Translations under genes and position numbers: made by a program
DNA from: Bacteroidota bacterium
Lineage (GTDB): Bacteria > Bacteroidota > Bacteroidia > Cytophagales > Cyclobacteriaceae
Direction of reading: 5' to 3'
Assembly (NCBI GenBank): GCA_022571715.1
Contig: JACZXH010000016.1
Span: 1-52,570 of the forward strand
Length of the DNA stretch: 52,570 nucleotides
The notes under the pieces: generated by a model
The model's input: the letters and a program-made list of their open reading frames with translations, nothing else
Databases searched by the model: none
What the model was told of the DNA's origin: nothing
Shown: piece by piece, positions 8,339 to 16,052 of the stretch
Layout of the letters: each line of letters begins with the position of its first letter
How positions within the stretch are numbered: the first letter of the stretch is position 1

Positions 8339-10138
8339 TTAACGTGATTCCATGATACTGTCATTACCCAATAATACCGGTTTCCCAAAACGGCCTTTTT
8401 CAGTTCCTGTTTCAAGTTTTAATACCCCTCGCGGACAAACTGCTGAACAGATACCACACCCCACACACGATGAACGTATTATATTCTGACCTCTTTGTGC
8501 ATACCACCGAACATCGATCCCCATTTCGCAATAGGTCGAACAATTGCCGCATGACATGCACTGGCCTCCATTTGTAGTGATCCTGAATCTTGACTTAAAT
8601 CGCTGAACAATACCGAGATAGGCAGCAAGCGGACATCCAAACCTGCACCATACCCTGTTTCCCATCAAGGGGTAGAAACCGGTACCTACTACGCCAGCAA
8701 AAGCCGCTCCGATCCAGAATCCATAAGCTTCCCTGACGGAATAGGTGTTTATTCCTGCAATCTGACTGCTTCCAGTCCAGTAGGTATAAAGCACGCCGGC
8801 AGTCATAACCACCGCAAATATCAGCACACCATTGATGACTATCCTTTCAATTTTCCATGCGTGCAATGATTTGTCAGATAACTGACGGTAGGGGTCGCCC
8901 AGCGTTTCTGCAAGTCCTCCGCAACCACATACCCAGGAGCAATACCATCTTTTTCCGAAGAAATACACCATAACGGGCACGCCGATGATAATAAGCGAAA
9001 TACCCCATCCCAGCATAAAAATTCCGAGCGTGCCGCCTTCGAGTAACAGGTTCAGCGAATTGTCAAAGAAAAAATCGTAGTCCAACGGCCAGATATTTTT
9101 AAAATCAAAATACGGTTTGTTGAGTCTTAAAAGAATTTCTGGAATAAGGAATGCAAAGGCCGTTTGAAAAAACATAACCGAAACGGTGCGTATCTGCTGG
9201 TACGTATTTCCCCTGTATTTGATCATCATTCTCACACCCATTACCAGAATAGCAAGTGTATAAATAAATCCATATAGAAAAAATCTTTCGGCTTCCGATC
9301 CTTTCAGAGCCATACTTAGCGGATCAACCATAATAATCCAATTGGTCATGTATTCCGGTAGATAGTACAGCAGAATATAAAAGATAATAAGAAAAGAGCC
9401 CGTTAGTATCCCCAGCCATCCGCGGCTCGTCATTGAATTGTTGAAGATATGATCATTTTTTATACCCGGAAGTTCTTTTATTCCGGGCAGCAAGTAAATA
9501 ACTGCACCGATTATACATAGCCCATACGTCAGGAAAATAAAAAGTAGCGGATGGTCACGAACAGGACCAACAGATGCAGCTTTGGTTAGGGCATACTTTA
9601 AGTCTTTAGTCCTGTAGCTGTCAAATCCTTTCTTTCCTGCAATTTCATAGCGGCTGATGTTAGCCGCAATCCCAGATAAAACTTCTTTCATGCTTGATTC
9701 GGAATCAAACTCTCGGCCGTCGAGCCAGCCTCCATAGGCTGTGAATGATTCGCGTTTAAACATTACCTCCGAATTTTTGCTTGAAAATACGCTGTCAGCC
9801 AAACTTAAAGAAAACTTCAGATCCTTACTCCTGCTAATAATGTTATTAATGTCAATATTATTTATTGAATACTTTTCAAGCTGAATTTTATTTACTTTGG
9901 CTATGGCATCGGATATCATCATCACATAGCTGACATTCGAATTATTAATTCTTCCCTCATTCGGCTCCAGCTCTTTTTTCAGTAACAAATTCTGTTCAGC
10001 CTCTTGCACGTGTATGTCAATAATTTCCGGTGTATATGAATATTTTGCCAGGAAAAAAGAAGCTAGAAAAACAACCATTCCGGTCATAAAAACGACCAAT
10101 CCGGCTTTTCTGATGAATTCCATATTTGATTGTCCCAT
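8339..10138 (-). CDS. polytopic membrane 4Fe-4S protein (NapH/NosR/CcoG-like electron carrier)
   Basis: A 599-residue membrane iron-sulfur protein. N-terminal helix (about 12-31), then a ~165-residue extracytoplasmic domain (33-196), then about eight helices. Two membrane-border cysteine motifs are present: KRWYCSWVCGCGG (C400, C404, C406) and CRFGCPLAAYLG (C498, C502). They resemble the paired CxxxCP motifs of NapH and NosR, but the first has Gly-Cys instead of Cys-Pro. Two 4Fe-4S ferredoxin clusters follow: C527, C530, C533, C537 and C558, C561, C564, C568-Pro. Such proteins pass electrons across or along the membrane. It is 10 bases downstream of the FAD oxidoreductase, the likely electron partner (inference). 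The N-terminal extracytoplasmic domain lacks an obvious FMN-binding signature as found in NosR. Electron acceptor and biological role are unknown. Confidence 0.85.
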   Translation of the reverse strand: MGQSNMEFIRKAGLVVFMTGMVVFLASFFLAKYSYTPEIIDIHVQEAEQNLLLKKELEPNEGRINNSNVSYVMMISDAIAKVNKIQLEKYSINNIDINNIISRSKDLKFSLSLADSVFSSKNSEVMFKRESFTAYGGWLDGREFDSESSMKEVLSGIAANISRYEIAGKKGFDSYRTKDLKYALTKAASVGPVRDHPLLFIFLTYGLCIIGAVIYLLPGIKELPGIKNDHIFNNSMTSRGWLGILTGSFLIIFYILLYYLPEYMTNWIIMVDPLSMALKGSEAERFFLYGFIYTLAILVMGVRMMIKYRGNTYQQIRTVSVMFFQTAFAFLIPEILLRLNKPYFDFKNIWPLDYDFFFDNSLNLLLEGGTLGIFMLGWGISLIIIGVPVMVYFFGKRWYCSWVCGCGGLAETLGDPYRQLSDKSLHAWKIERIVINGVLIFAVVMTAGVLYTYWTGSSQIAGINTYSVREAYGFWIGAAFAGVVGTGFYPLMGNRVWCRFGCPLAAYLGIVQRFKSRFRITTNGGQCMSCGNCSTYCEMGIDVRWYAQRGQNIIRSSCVGCGICSAVCPRGVLKLETGTEKGRFGKPVLLGNDSIMESR

Positions 10139-10148
10139 AGAAATTAAA

Positions 10149-11486
10149 TTAAAAACCTAAAAATTTTGAAAACACACTCTGATTTTTGCTCAAAACCACC
10201 TCCGCACCAAAACCCCCGTCATTAAATTTATCCAGTATTTCACGATCGAATTTTGAACTAAACTCCGGATTAAAATCAGCCTCTTTCAGGTGTTCCATTA
10301 CATAAAATATTGTACGGTTTTCCCTGAGCCAACGATCGCACACTTCATGCCGCATTCGTAATCCAAATACATTGATCCCTTTCAATATGTTGGTTTCTTT
10401 ATCAAACACAAATTTAAGGCATCTCGTTCCGGATGCATCTTCCCAATAAAATTTATCTTCGCCGGCATGGAGTACATTGCCAACATTGCCGTATGTCTGG
10501 TATTCAATATCGAAAAATTTGGCTGAATTAAACCATTTTCCGGGTTTGTAGGCTGTTTTATGTCCTGAAACGGTATGGGCTATCGTTTCTCCCATCATCC
10601 TTCCTGCATACCACACGGCTTCTATAGATATTCTTCCCTCCTCAGGCATCCGCATTTCTGCACAATCACCAATAGCATAAATATCTTCTACGCTGGTCTC
10701 AAGATACAAATCCACCATAATACCCTTGCTGGTTTCCACCGGTGTTTCTTCCAGAAGTTTTATATTCGGTTTTACACCTGCCGTAAGGCCTACAAACTCA
10801 CAATCAAGAATTTCGCCATGGTTTGTTTTAACCGACACTACATGGCCATTTTCATCACCAATGATTTTTTCAAGTTCGGATTCCAATTTGAGTTCCACAC
10901 CATGTGACCGGAGATGCCTGCTTACAAGCTGTGACTCTTCTTCAGGCAATAAATTTTGCCAGTATCCTTTTTCTCTTACCAGAAAGGTTACAAGCACACC
11001 TCTCGTCATCAGCATTTCCGCCATTTCCACGCCGATCAATCCACCTCCTGTGATCACGGCATGTTTTACATTTATTACATTTTCTTCCATCAGTTCCAGA
11101 TCCTGATAGCTGTACAGCCCCTGCACTCCTTTCAGGTCCTGGCCGGGCCACCCGAACATTTGGGTAACAGAGCCCAGAGCAAGGATCAGTATGCTGTATT
11201 CTATCGTACCTGCTCCTGACAAATAAAGTTTTTTTTCAGAAACATCTATTTTATTTACATAGGCATTGATGAGATTTATATTATTTTTCTTCCAGAACCA
11301 ATCTTCATAGGGCTTGATATGTTCGAACTTCATATGCCCCATAAATACATACATCAACGCGGTACGCGAAAAGAAATAATCGGTTTCAGCACTTATTACA
11401 GTGATCTCAAGGTCACTCAGCTTCCTAATATTCCTTGCTGCCGTTATACCTGAAATACCATTACCTATGATTACAACTTGCTTCAT
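10149..11486 (-). CDS. FAD-dependent pyridine nucleotide-disulfide-type oxidoreductase
   Basis: A 445-residue flavoprotein of the two-dinucleotide-fold class (NADH:ferredoxin/rubredoxin reductase, nitrite reductase NirB N-terminal type). The FAD site is VVIIGNGISGITAARNI at the N-terminus, the NAD(P)H site is AVITGGGLIGVEMAEML near 140-156, and the second FAD motif is IYAIGDCAE near 280-288. No redox-active CxxxxC pair is seen in the first motif, so it is not a thiol-disulfide enzyme of the LpdA type. The last ~100 residues are an extra domain. I chose ATG 11486 over an in-frame TTG at 11534 because the FAD motif then sits at the very N-terminus. It heads the redox/glycosyltransferase operon and probably feeds electrons to the adjacent 4Fe-4S membrane protein (inference). 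Confidence 0.85.
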   Translation of the reverse strand: MKQVVIIGNGISGITAARNIRKLSDLEITVISAETDYFFSRTALMYVFMGHMKFEHIKPYEDWFWKKNNINLINAYVNKIDVSEKKLYLSGAGTIEYSILILALGSVTQMFGWPGQDLKGVQGLYSYQDLELMEENVINVKHAVITGGGLIGVEMAEMLMTRGVLVTFLVREKGYWQNLLPEEESQLVSRHLRSHGVELKLESELEKIIGDENGHVVSVKTNHGEILDCEFVGLTAGVKPNIKLLEETPVETSKGIMVDLYLETSVEDIYAIGDCAEMRMPEEGRISIEAVWYAGRMMGETIAHTVSGHKTAYKPGKWFNSAKFFDIEYQTYGNVGNVLHAGEDKFYWEDASGTRCLKFVFDKETNILKGINVFGLRMRHEVCDRWLRENRTIFYVMEHLKEADFNPEFSSKFDREILDKFNDGGFGAEVVLSKNQSVFSKFLGF

Positions 11487-12295
11487 TTTCCGAATAGCAG
11501 ATACTATATTGTTTAAATGTTTTGTTGTAGACAATATTACATTTTAATTGGTTCATGCAGGTAAGAAAATCGATCAGAATTATTTGCGGCGATCCGGCGC
11601 AAAATGGAAGCGCTTACATTCCCCGAACAGGATACGTCCCGGCGGAGTCCGGGTAATCTCCCTTACGACCCGCTGCTTTATATTATTAATAAGCAGTATT
11701 TTATACAAGGAGTTTACCCGGAATCGCTGCGCGATCCGTGTAATGACGGTGTTTTGTTGAAGGCCCGGCATGAATTATCACCCCTATGACGTGGAAGTGG
11801 GGAGTTTACCCTGGGGCACTTTTCTGGTAAATATCGCCGGCTGCCCGCTTACCGGTATCATATCAGGCCTCCAATACTATCGTATATCAGTATTGATTTA
11901 TTTTTAAATACACGGAACTCTTCTTATATCTTATGTACTGATAATCATATATATAAGATTCGTAAAGATGCATCGTAACATTATATATTATTTTGATTAT
12001 TGCAGCATCATTTTACGAAGTTTAACTCGTAAGACGTTGGTTTTCAACAATAGGTCATGGAGGTCAGAATTTTAAAATTGATTATCAGGCAATTAAAATA
12101 TTACAATGCACTGAACAATATTTCACAAATCGAAATGATTGATACAGATTCAATCCGTGTAATCGCCTGATCAGTGTAAATCCGTTATTCGGACATTTTG
12201 ATTCATCAGATAGCCACGAATGCAATTCGCTGCTACGGGTACTCTTAGTCGTAATTATTCACATTTTCAACACATGCAGTGAGCAGTTTTATACT
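11487..12295. other. 809-base non-coding region with degenerate repeats
   Basis: No convincing gene. It contains a CCCGG..GTCCGGGTAATC palindrome near 11618-11650 that recurs as CCCGGCTTGTCCGGGTAATC near 34652, and a fragment GCCACGAATGCAATTCG near 12213-12229 like the palindrome arms found after the EamA gene. Short open frames on both strands here have no recognisable protein character. The promoter of the redox/glycosyltransferase operon should be near its right-hand side of 11486. Confidence 0.5.
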
Positions 12296-12326
12296 AAAAA
12301 AGTCAGGCCGTATGTTAGTACGACCT
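12296..12326 (-). terminator. rho-independent terminator of the outer-membrane protein gene
   Basis: Read on the minus strand, an 8-bp stem (AGGTCGTA / TACGGCCT with one G-T pair, six-base loop) is followed by GACTTTTTT. It lies 36 bases after the stop codon of the minus-strand gene that ends at 12362. Confidence 0.75.
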
Positions 12327-12361
12327 TTTATTTAATTTCTTACTTATTGATATTCAGCCGG

Positions 12362-13444
12362 CTACCTGACGCTGAATCCGAAGCCCACAGTGAGTGTGTT
12401 GTACTCCTGCAGGGTGTAATCAGCGTGCAAGGTAAAAATGGCAAACTTGAGTCGTAAACCGGCGGTGGCTCTGAAACCATTCAGCGGGAATTCAAGACTT
12501 ACAGGATCTTCCACAAACACTGTTTTAGACGGATCCAAAACATCCTGAAAACCATATTCGCCTGTCATGTCATACTCCGAATTAATCGAGTTATAACCGA
12601 TTCCGCCATACACGGTCAGCACAGATATCTTTTTGGAAACGAGCGCCTGAACAGTCCAGATACGTGCGTCAAATGAAGCTTTTGAGCCCGAACTGACCTG
12701 AACTACACTCGTACCCGTATTGGAAAAGAAAAAATCCGTGTTCAGGTTTGTATAGCCGATCAGGATCGAAAGATCGATCGGTACCGTTTTTATACCCGGT
12801 ATCCATTGCTTGAAATCGTGTTTTACTCCGATTCCGAAAAATTTAAGTTCAAAATCCTTCTTTTTCCCTATTGTTACGGTAGGCGCATAGCGCACAATCA
12901 GTTCCGTATTCTTGATAATTCCTACTGCCAACTGTACCATAGGAACAGGTATGTTTTTAGTCGGAATATCTTCCCCCACGCCCTTAGGTACATTAAAGGC
13001 CGGAGAGTTTACCACAGTCCCTGTAACCGGATCGGTGACAGAAGATACAAATCGAAGGCCGCCTGTAGTTCCACCAATCAATGTGGGTAAAACGGCGTCG
13101 GGTCCACCGGTTGTCAATCGCAGGTTGTTGTATTCGCTCTGGAGAAAGTTGAAAGAAAGGTCCTGATCCGGAACAGATACCAAACTCACATAAAAAGTAA
13201 GGTCAAAACCAAGCGGCTCGTGCGTAGCTGCCGTATTGTACCAGCCATTTGCAATGCCGGTGCCAAAACTATTCATAAAGGGCCGAATGTAATGATTCAT
13301 GTAGGTTGACATGTCTTCACTCCCCGCTATTATAATTTCATCAAAATTCGGAAGGGTCGGGTCCGGGGTCTGGGCAAATGAACCTGTTATTATGGATATA
13401 CTCAGAATGGCGCCTGATATTGTTCTTATAAGTTGCTTTTTCAT
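12362..13444 (-). CDS. secreted/outer-membrane protein, DUF6588-like
   Basis: A 360-residue protein with a clear Sec signal peptide (MKKQLIRTISGAILSISIIT, cleavage after FAQ). The mature start PNFDEIIIAGSEDMSTYMNHY followed by GFGTGIANGWYNTA-like sequence matches what I remember of Bacteroidota proteins grouped as DUF6588; that assignment is from memory and moderate. Alternating hydrophobic segments with Gly and aromatic residues and the ending LTVGFGFSVR (aromatic/charged C-terminus) suggest an outer-membrane beta-barrel. It is monocistronic, with its own terminator, and is transcribed away from the Fur-family gene. Function unknown. Confidence 0.7.
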   Translation of the reverse strand: MKKQLIRTISGAILSISIITGSFAQTPDPTLPNFDEIIIAGSEDMSTYMNHYIRPFMNSFGTGIANGWYNTAATHEPLGFDLTFYVSLVSVPDQDLSFNFLQSEYNNLRLTTGGPDAVLPTLIGGTTGGLRFVSSVTDPVTGTVVNSPAFNVPKGVGEDIPTKNIPVPMVQLAVGIIKNTELIVRYAPTVTIGKKKDFELKFFGIGVKHDFKQWIPGIKTVPIDLSILIGYTNLNTDFFFSNTGTSVVQVSSGSKASFDARIWTVQALVSKKISVLTVYGGIGYNSINSEYDMTGEYGFQDVLDPSKTVFVEDPVSLEFPLNGFRATAGLRLKFAIFTLHADYTLQEYNTLTVGFGFSVR

Positions 13445-13582
13445 ATAAATGTTAGTGAAATTTCAAAAAAATATCTCAGTAAACTTCAATAATAAAGTTC
13501 AAATTAATAAAAGACGACAAAATCATAAAGTCATTCGTAAAAAAACTTCGGCATTTCACTGGATTTATTAAATTTATTAAAC

Positions 13583-13590
13583 TACTTTTG
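13583..13590 (+). promoter_or_regulatory. candidate Bacteroidota -7 promoter element (TACTTTTG)
   Basis: This octamer matches the Bacteroidota -7 consensus TAnnTTTG and lies about 43 bases before the Fur-family start codon. A clear -33 TTTG is not seen at the usual distance, so the call rests on the -7 element and position only. Confidence 0.35.
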
Positions 13591-13611
13591 TTGTAATAAA
13601 TATTCTTCGTT

Positions 13612-13627
13612 GATAATAATTATTATT
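13612..13627. promoter_or_regulatory. candidate Fur/PerR operator (autoregulatory palindrome)
   Basis: A perfect 14-base palindrome ATAATAATTATTAT (13613-13626) lies between the candidate -7 element and the TTG start of the Fur-family gene. Its sequence, GATAATAATTATTATT, resembles Fur and PerR boxes (GATAAT / ATTATC half sites), which fits negative autoregulation. AT-rich palindromes can occur by chance in this context, so it is a prediction. Confidence 0.45.
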
Positions 13628-13632
13628 TAATT

Positions 13633-14082
13633 TTGACGTTAAGAAACCTCCAATATATTAAGCATACACTGGCCGGTCACGGACTAAAAGTAACTCACCA
13701 ACGCATGGTTATTTACCAGGTGTTACAAGATACCGATACACATCCTGCTGCTGAAGGTATTTATGAAAAGATTAAAAAGATAATTCCAAGTATCAGCCTT
13801 GGAACAATTTATAAGACACTGGAGGTTTTTGTTGAAAAAGGCCTTATCAAAAGAATAAATACCAGTGAAGGCAACATGCGGTATGATGCCCGCATGGACA
13901 ATCACAATCATATTTACTGCACAAATACGAAAGAAATCATAGATTTTAAAGACGAAGAGCTTGAAATGCTCATCAGGGATTTTCTCAAACGAAAAAAGAT
14001 TGGAAATTTCAACCTGAAAGAATTCAGGTTACATATTTCGGGCGAAAAAATAGACCCCGGCAAGCACATTGAGATTACGTAA
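13633..14082 (+). CDS. Fur family transcriptional regulator, PerR-like, lacking structural zinc cysteines
   Basis: A 149-residue ferric-uptake-regulator family protein. The winged-helix domain shows the hallmark GLKVTHQRMVIYQVL (18-32) and SISLGTIYKTLEVFVEKGLI (53-72). The metal-binding region reads DNHNHIYCTNTKEIIDF (89-105). It keeps the His cluster, but the usual CxxC pairs for structural zinc are absent: the only Cys is C96. The start must be TTG 13633, because the first ATG in frame would remove the first helix. It is directly upstream of, and in the same direction as, the Dps-like iron-storage gene (106 bases apart), so peroxide- or iron-dependent control of that gene is likely (inference). 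A palindromic operator candidate overlaps its own leader. Confidence 0.9.
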   Translation: MTLRNLQYIKHTLAGHGLKVTHQRMVIYQVLQDTDTHPAAEGIYEKIKKIIPSISLGTIYKTLEVFVEKGLIKRINTSEGNMRYDARMDNHNHIYCTNTKEIIDFKDEELEMLIRDFLKRKKIGNFNLKEFRLHISGEKIDPGKHIEIT

Positions 14083-14188
14083 AAATAAAATTTTGCAATG
14101 TTATACTAATTCGTTTACATCTGATATTCTGAATCATAATTTATTTTTAAATATTTAAAATTTTTACAAACCTTTAAACCTTAAAACT

Positions 14189-14752
14189 ATGGCAAGAGTC
14201 GCAAGAGAAATGGTAGAAAAAGCAGGAGTTGACGTTGACAAACTCCTTGAGTTACTGATTAAAAACGCATCGGCAGAATTAACTACATATTATTATTACA
14301 CAATTCTTCGTGTAAATCTTATAGGTTTGGAGGGTGAGGGCCTAAAAGCTATCACGGAAGATGCTCGTATTGAGGATCGTAATCATTTTGAAGCATTGAT
14401 ACCTCGTATATATGAGCTGGGTGGCGCCTTGCCAAGAAATATGAATGATTTTCATGATATATCTGCATGCCCCCCAGCTTATTTGCCGGATGATCCCACT
14501 GATATTCAGGCAATGTTAAAGGTACTGGTAAATGCTGAAAGATGTGCTGTAGCCGGTTATACAGAAGTTTGCAATATGACTGCAGGCAAAGATCACAGAA
14601 CTTACGATCTGGCATTGGCGATTTTACATGAGGAAATAGAACACGAAGCCTGGTTCTCTGAATTTCTTGGTGAAGGGCCCTCAGGTCATGGTGGCGCAAG
14701 ACAACATGGTCACTCACCGTACGTAAGTAGATTTTTACCTGACACTATTTAG
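14189..14752 (+). CDS. Dps-like (DPSL/thioferritin-type) ferritin-fold iron-storage protein
   Basis: A 187-residue four-helix ferritin-like protein. Candidate ferroxidase ligands are E30 (ASAELTTYYYY), E62 with H66 (IEDRNHFE), E117 (NAERCAVAGY) and E148/H152 (LHEEIEHEAWF). Cysteines C94 (ISACPPAYLP), C119 and C128 (ERCAVAGYTEVC) match the conserved cysteine arrangement that distinguishes DPSL/thioferritins of archaea and Bacteroides from ordinary Dps and bacterioferritin. Such proteins form dodecamers that use peroxide to mineralise iron. A His/Gly-rich C-terminal tail (SGHGGARQHGHS, 165-176) could add metal ligands. It follows the Fur-family gene in the same direction. Confidence 0.88.
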   Translation: MARVAREMVEKAGVDVDKLLELLIKNASAELTTYYYYTILRVNLIGLEGEGLKAITEDARIEDRNHFEALIPRIYELGGALPRNMNDFHDISACPPAYLPDDPTDIQAMLKVLVNAERCAVAGYTEVCNMTAGKDHRTYDLALAILHEEIEHEAWFSEFLGEGPSGHGGARQHGHSPYVSRFLPDTI

Positions 14753-14911
14753 AACTTTGAAATTTAAAAGATATCTGGTTTTTTTATCTACTATAATTCA
14801 TTTTTTGATCTTTTGATTCAAACTGGGATGAAAGCCAAATATGCTATGGAAGCTACACGCGAAGGTGTAGCCGAATACAGTGCCCCACTTTAATGAATAG
14901 AATCTTTGATC

Positions 14912-14948
14912 AAAAAAAGCTGCTGGACAAAATCTGGCAGCTTTTTTT
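14912..14948 (+). terminator. rho-independent terminator downstream of the Dps-like gene
   Basis: AGCTGC pairs with GCAGCT around a 13-base loop; the stem is extended by a run of seven A on the left and seven T on the right. It ends the Fur/Dps-like region before plsC. Confidence 0.85.
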
Positions 14949-15025
14949 GTAGATAATCTCTTTTGACAAGATTACCTTCTATTTTAAAATCTTTATTAGA
15001 TTTAACCCGGTTGGAAGCAATCTCC

Positions 15026-15787
15026 ATGAAATTTACAGGAAGACTTTATTCAATACAGGTTATGCTGGCAGTGGCTATCCCGTTTATTGGTTTGCTCCCG
15101 ATATACTTAATCTTATGCCAAAAAGAAAAATGGCACATTCACGCGTATAAACTTAACAGGCTTTGGGCTAAAATATTTTTTTTCCTTAGCGGGATTCGTT
15201 TTGAAGTGGAGTACCGTGAAAAACTCGACAAAAACCAGCAATTTATTTTTTGTCCAAATCACAGTTCTTTTCTTGACATTCCAACGATTGAGCTCAACCG
15301 TCATCTGTTTGCTTTTGTAGGAAAAAGTTCAATGGAAAAAGTACCTGTATTTGGTTATATGTACCGCAAATTACACATCACGGTTGACAGAAACAGCCTG
15401 AAAAGCAGGTACGAATCAGTTCTGAAGTCGAGAGAAGCAATAGACATGGGGAAAAGTCTGGTAATTTTTCCCGAAGGAGGCATACTGACCACTTCTCCAC
15501 CAAAAATGACGCGGTTCAAAGACGGCCCATTCCGGGTAGCTATCGAAAAAACGATTCCCCTTGTTCCGGTAACAATTCCATATAATTGGATAATTTTGCC
15601 CGACAACGGAAAATTTATCTTAAATAAAAAGTATAAAAAAGTAAAGATTATCTTTCACGAACCGATCGACACTAACGGTTTAACAATTGATGATCTTGAA
15701 TATCTGAAAAAGAAAACTTTCGATATCATTGATTCTGAACTGAAAAAGCATCAGGTATATGAAGATCAACGACAAGTTACTGGATAA
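15026..15787 (+). CDS. 1-acyl-sn-glycerol-3-phosphate acyltransferase (PlsC-like)
   Basis: A 253-residue membrane-associated acyltransferase that would add the second acyl chain in phosphatidic acid synthesis. The catalytic HX4D motif is CPNHSSFLDIP (H79, D84); block II follows as VGKSSMEKVPVFGYM, block III as VIFPEGGI and block IV as VPVTIPYN. N-terminal hydrophobic segment at about 10-31. The frame opens at TTG 14963, but ATG 15026 gives a normal N-terminus and leaves the terminator region clear. Its last 29 bases overlap the start of gatC, so the two are translationally coupled. Confidence 0.9.
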   Translation: MKFTGRLYSIQVMLAVAIPFIGLLPIYLILCQKEKWHIHAYKLNRLWAKIFFFLSGIRFEVEYREKLDKNQQFIFCPNHSSFLDIPTIELNRHLFAFVGKSSMEKVPVFGYMYRKLHITVDRNSLKSRYESVLKSREAIDMGKSLVIFPEGGILTTSPPKMTRFKDGPFRVAIEKTIPLVPVTIPYNWIILPDNGKFILNKKYKKVKIIFHEPIDTNGLTIDDLEYLKKKTFDIIDSELKKHQVYEDQRQVTG

Positions 15788-16052
15788 ACTGGCCCAGTTA
15801 GCCAGAATTAATATCCCCGAATCTAAAAAGGAGAAAATAAAGGCAGAGCTTTCAGAAATTTTAACATGGATGGAAAAGTTAAGTGAACTTGATACAGACG
15901 GTGTTGAACCGCTCACCAATATGTCAAAAGAGGTAAACAGGTGGAGGGATGATAGTCCACAGCCCCAAATTGACAGGGAAATAGCTCTGAAAAATGCACC
16001 ATCTCACGAATCAGGGTATTTTAAAGTTCCTAACGTATTGAAAAGCAAATGA
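15759..16052 (+). CDS. gatC: Asp-tRNA(Asn)/Glu-tRNA(Gln) amidotransferase subunit C
   Basis: A 97-residue GatC, the small subunit that links GatA and GatB in the tRNA-dependent amidotransferase converting Glu-tRNA(Gln) or Asp-tRNA(Asn). Family features: LLDKLAQLARINIPE at the N-terminus, LSEILTWMEKLSELDTDGVEPL in the middle and the ending HESGYFKVPNVLK. Length is normal. It starts 29 bases inside plsC and its stop overlaps the next start in ATGA. gatA and gatB are not in the window, which is common because gatC is often unlinked. Confidence 0.93.
   Translation: MKINDKLLDKLAQLARINIPESKKEKIKAELSEILTWMEKLSELDTDGVEPLTNMSKEVNRWRDDSPQPQIDREIALKNAPSHESGYFKVPNVLKSK

Noticed and set aside
11548-11789. 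Several overlapping short open frames on both strands in the region after the redox operon start
   Set aside because: No start context, no domain or transmembrane character, and conflicting frames; the sequence looks like non-coding repeat material.
14828-14893. A 21-codon frame (MKAKYAMEATREGVAEYS...) between the Dps-like gene and its terminator
   Set aside because: Too short to support; no homologue recalled and no ribosome-binding or promoter signal. It may be a chance frame or a decayed gene tail.
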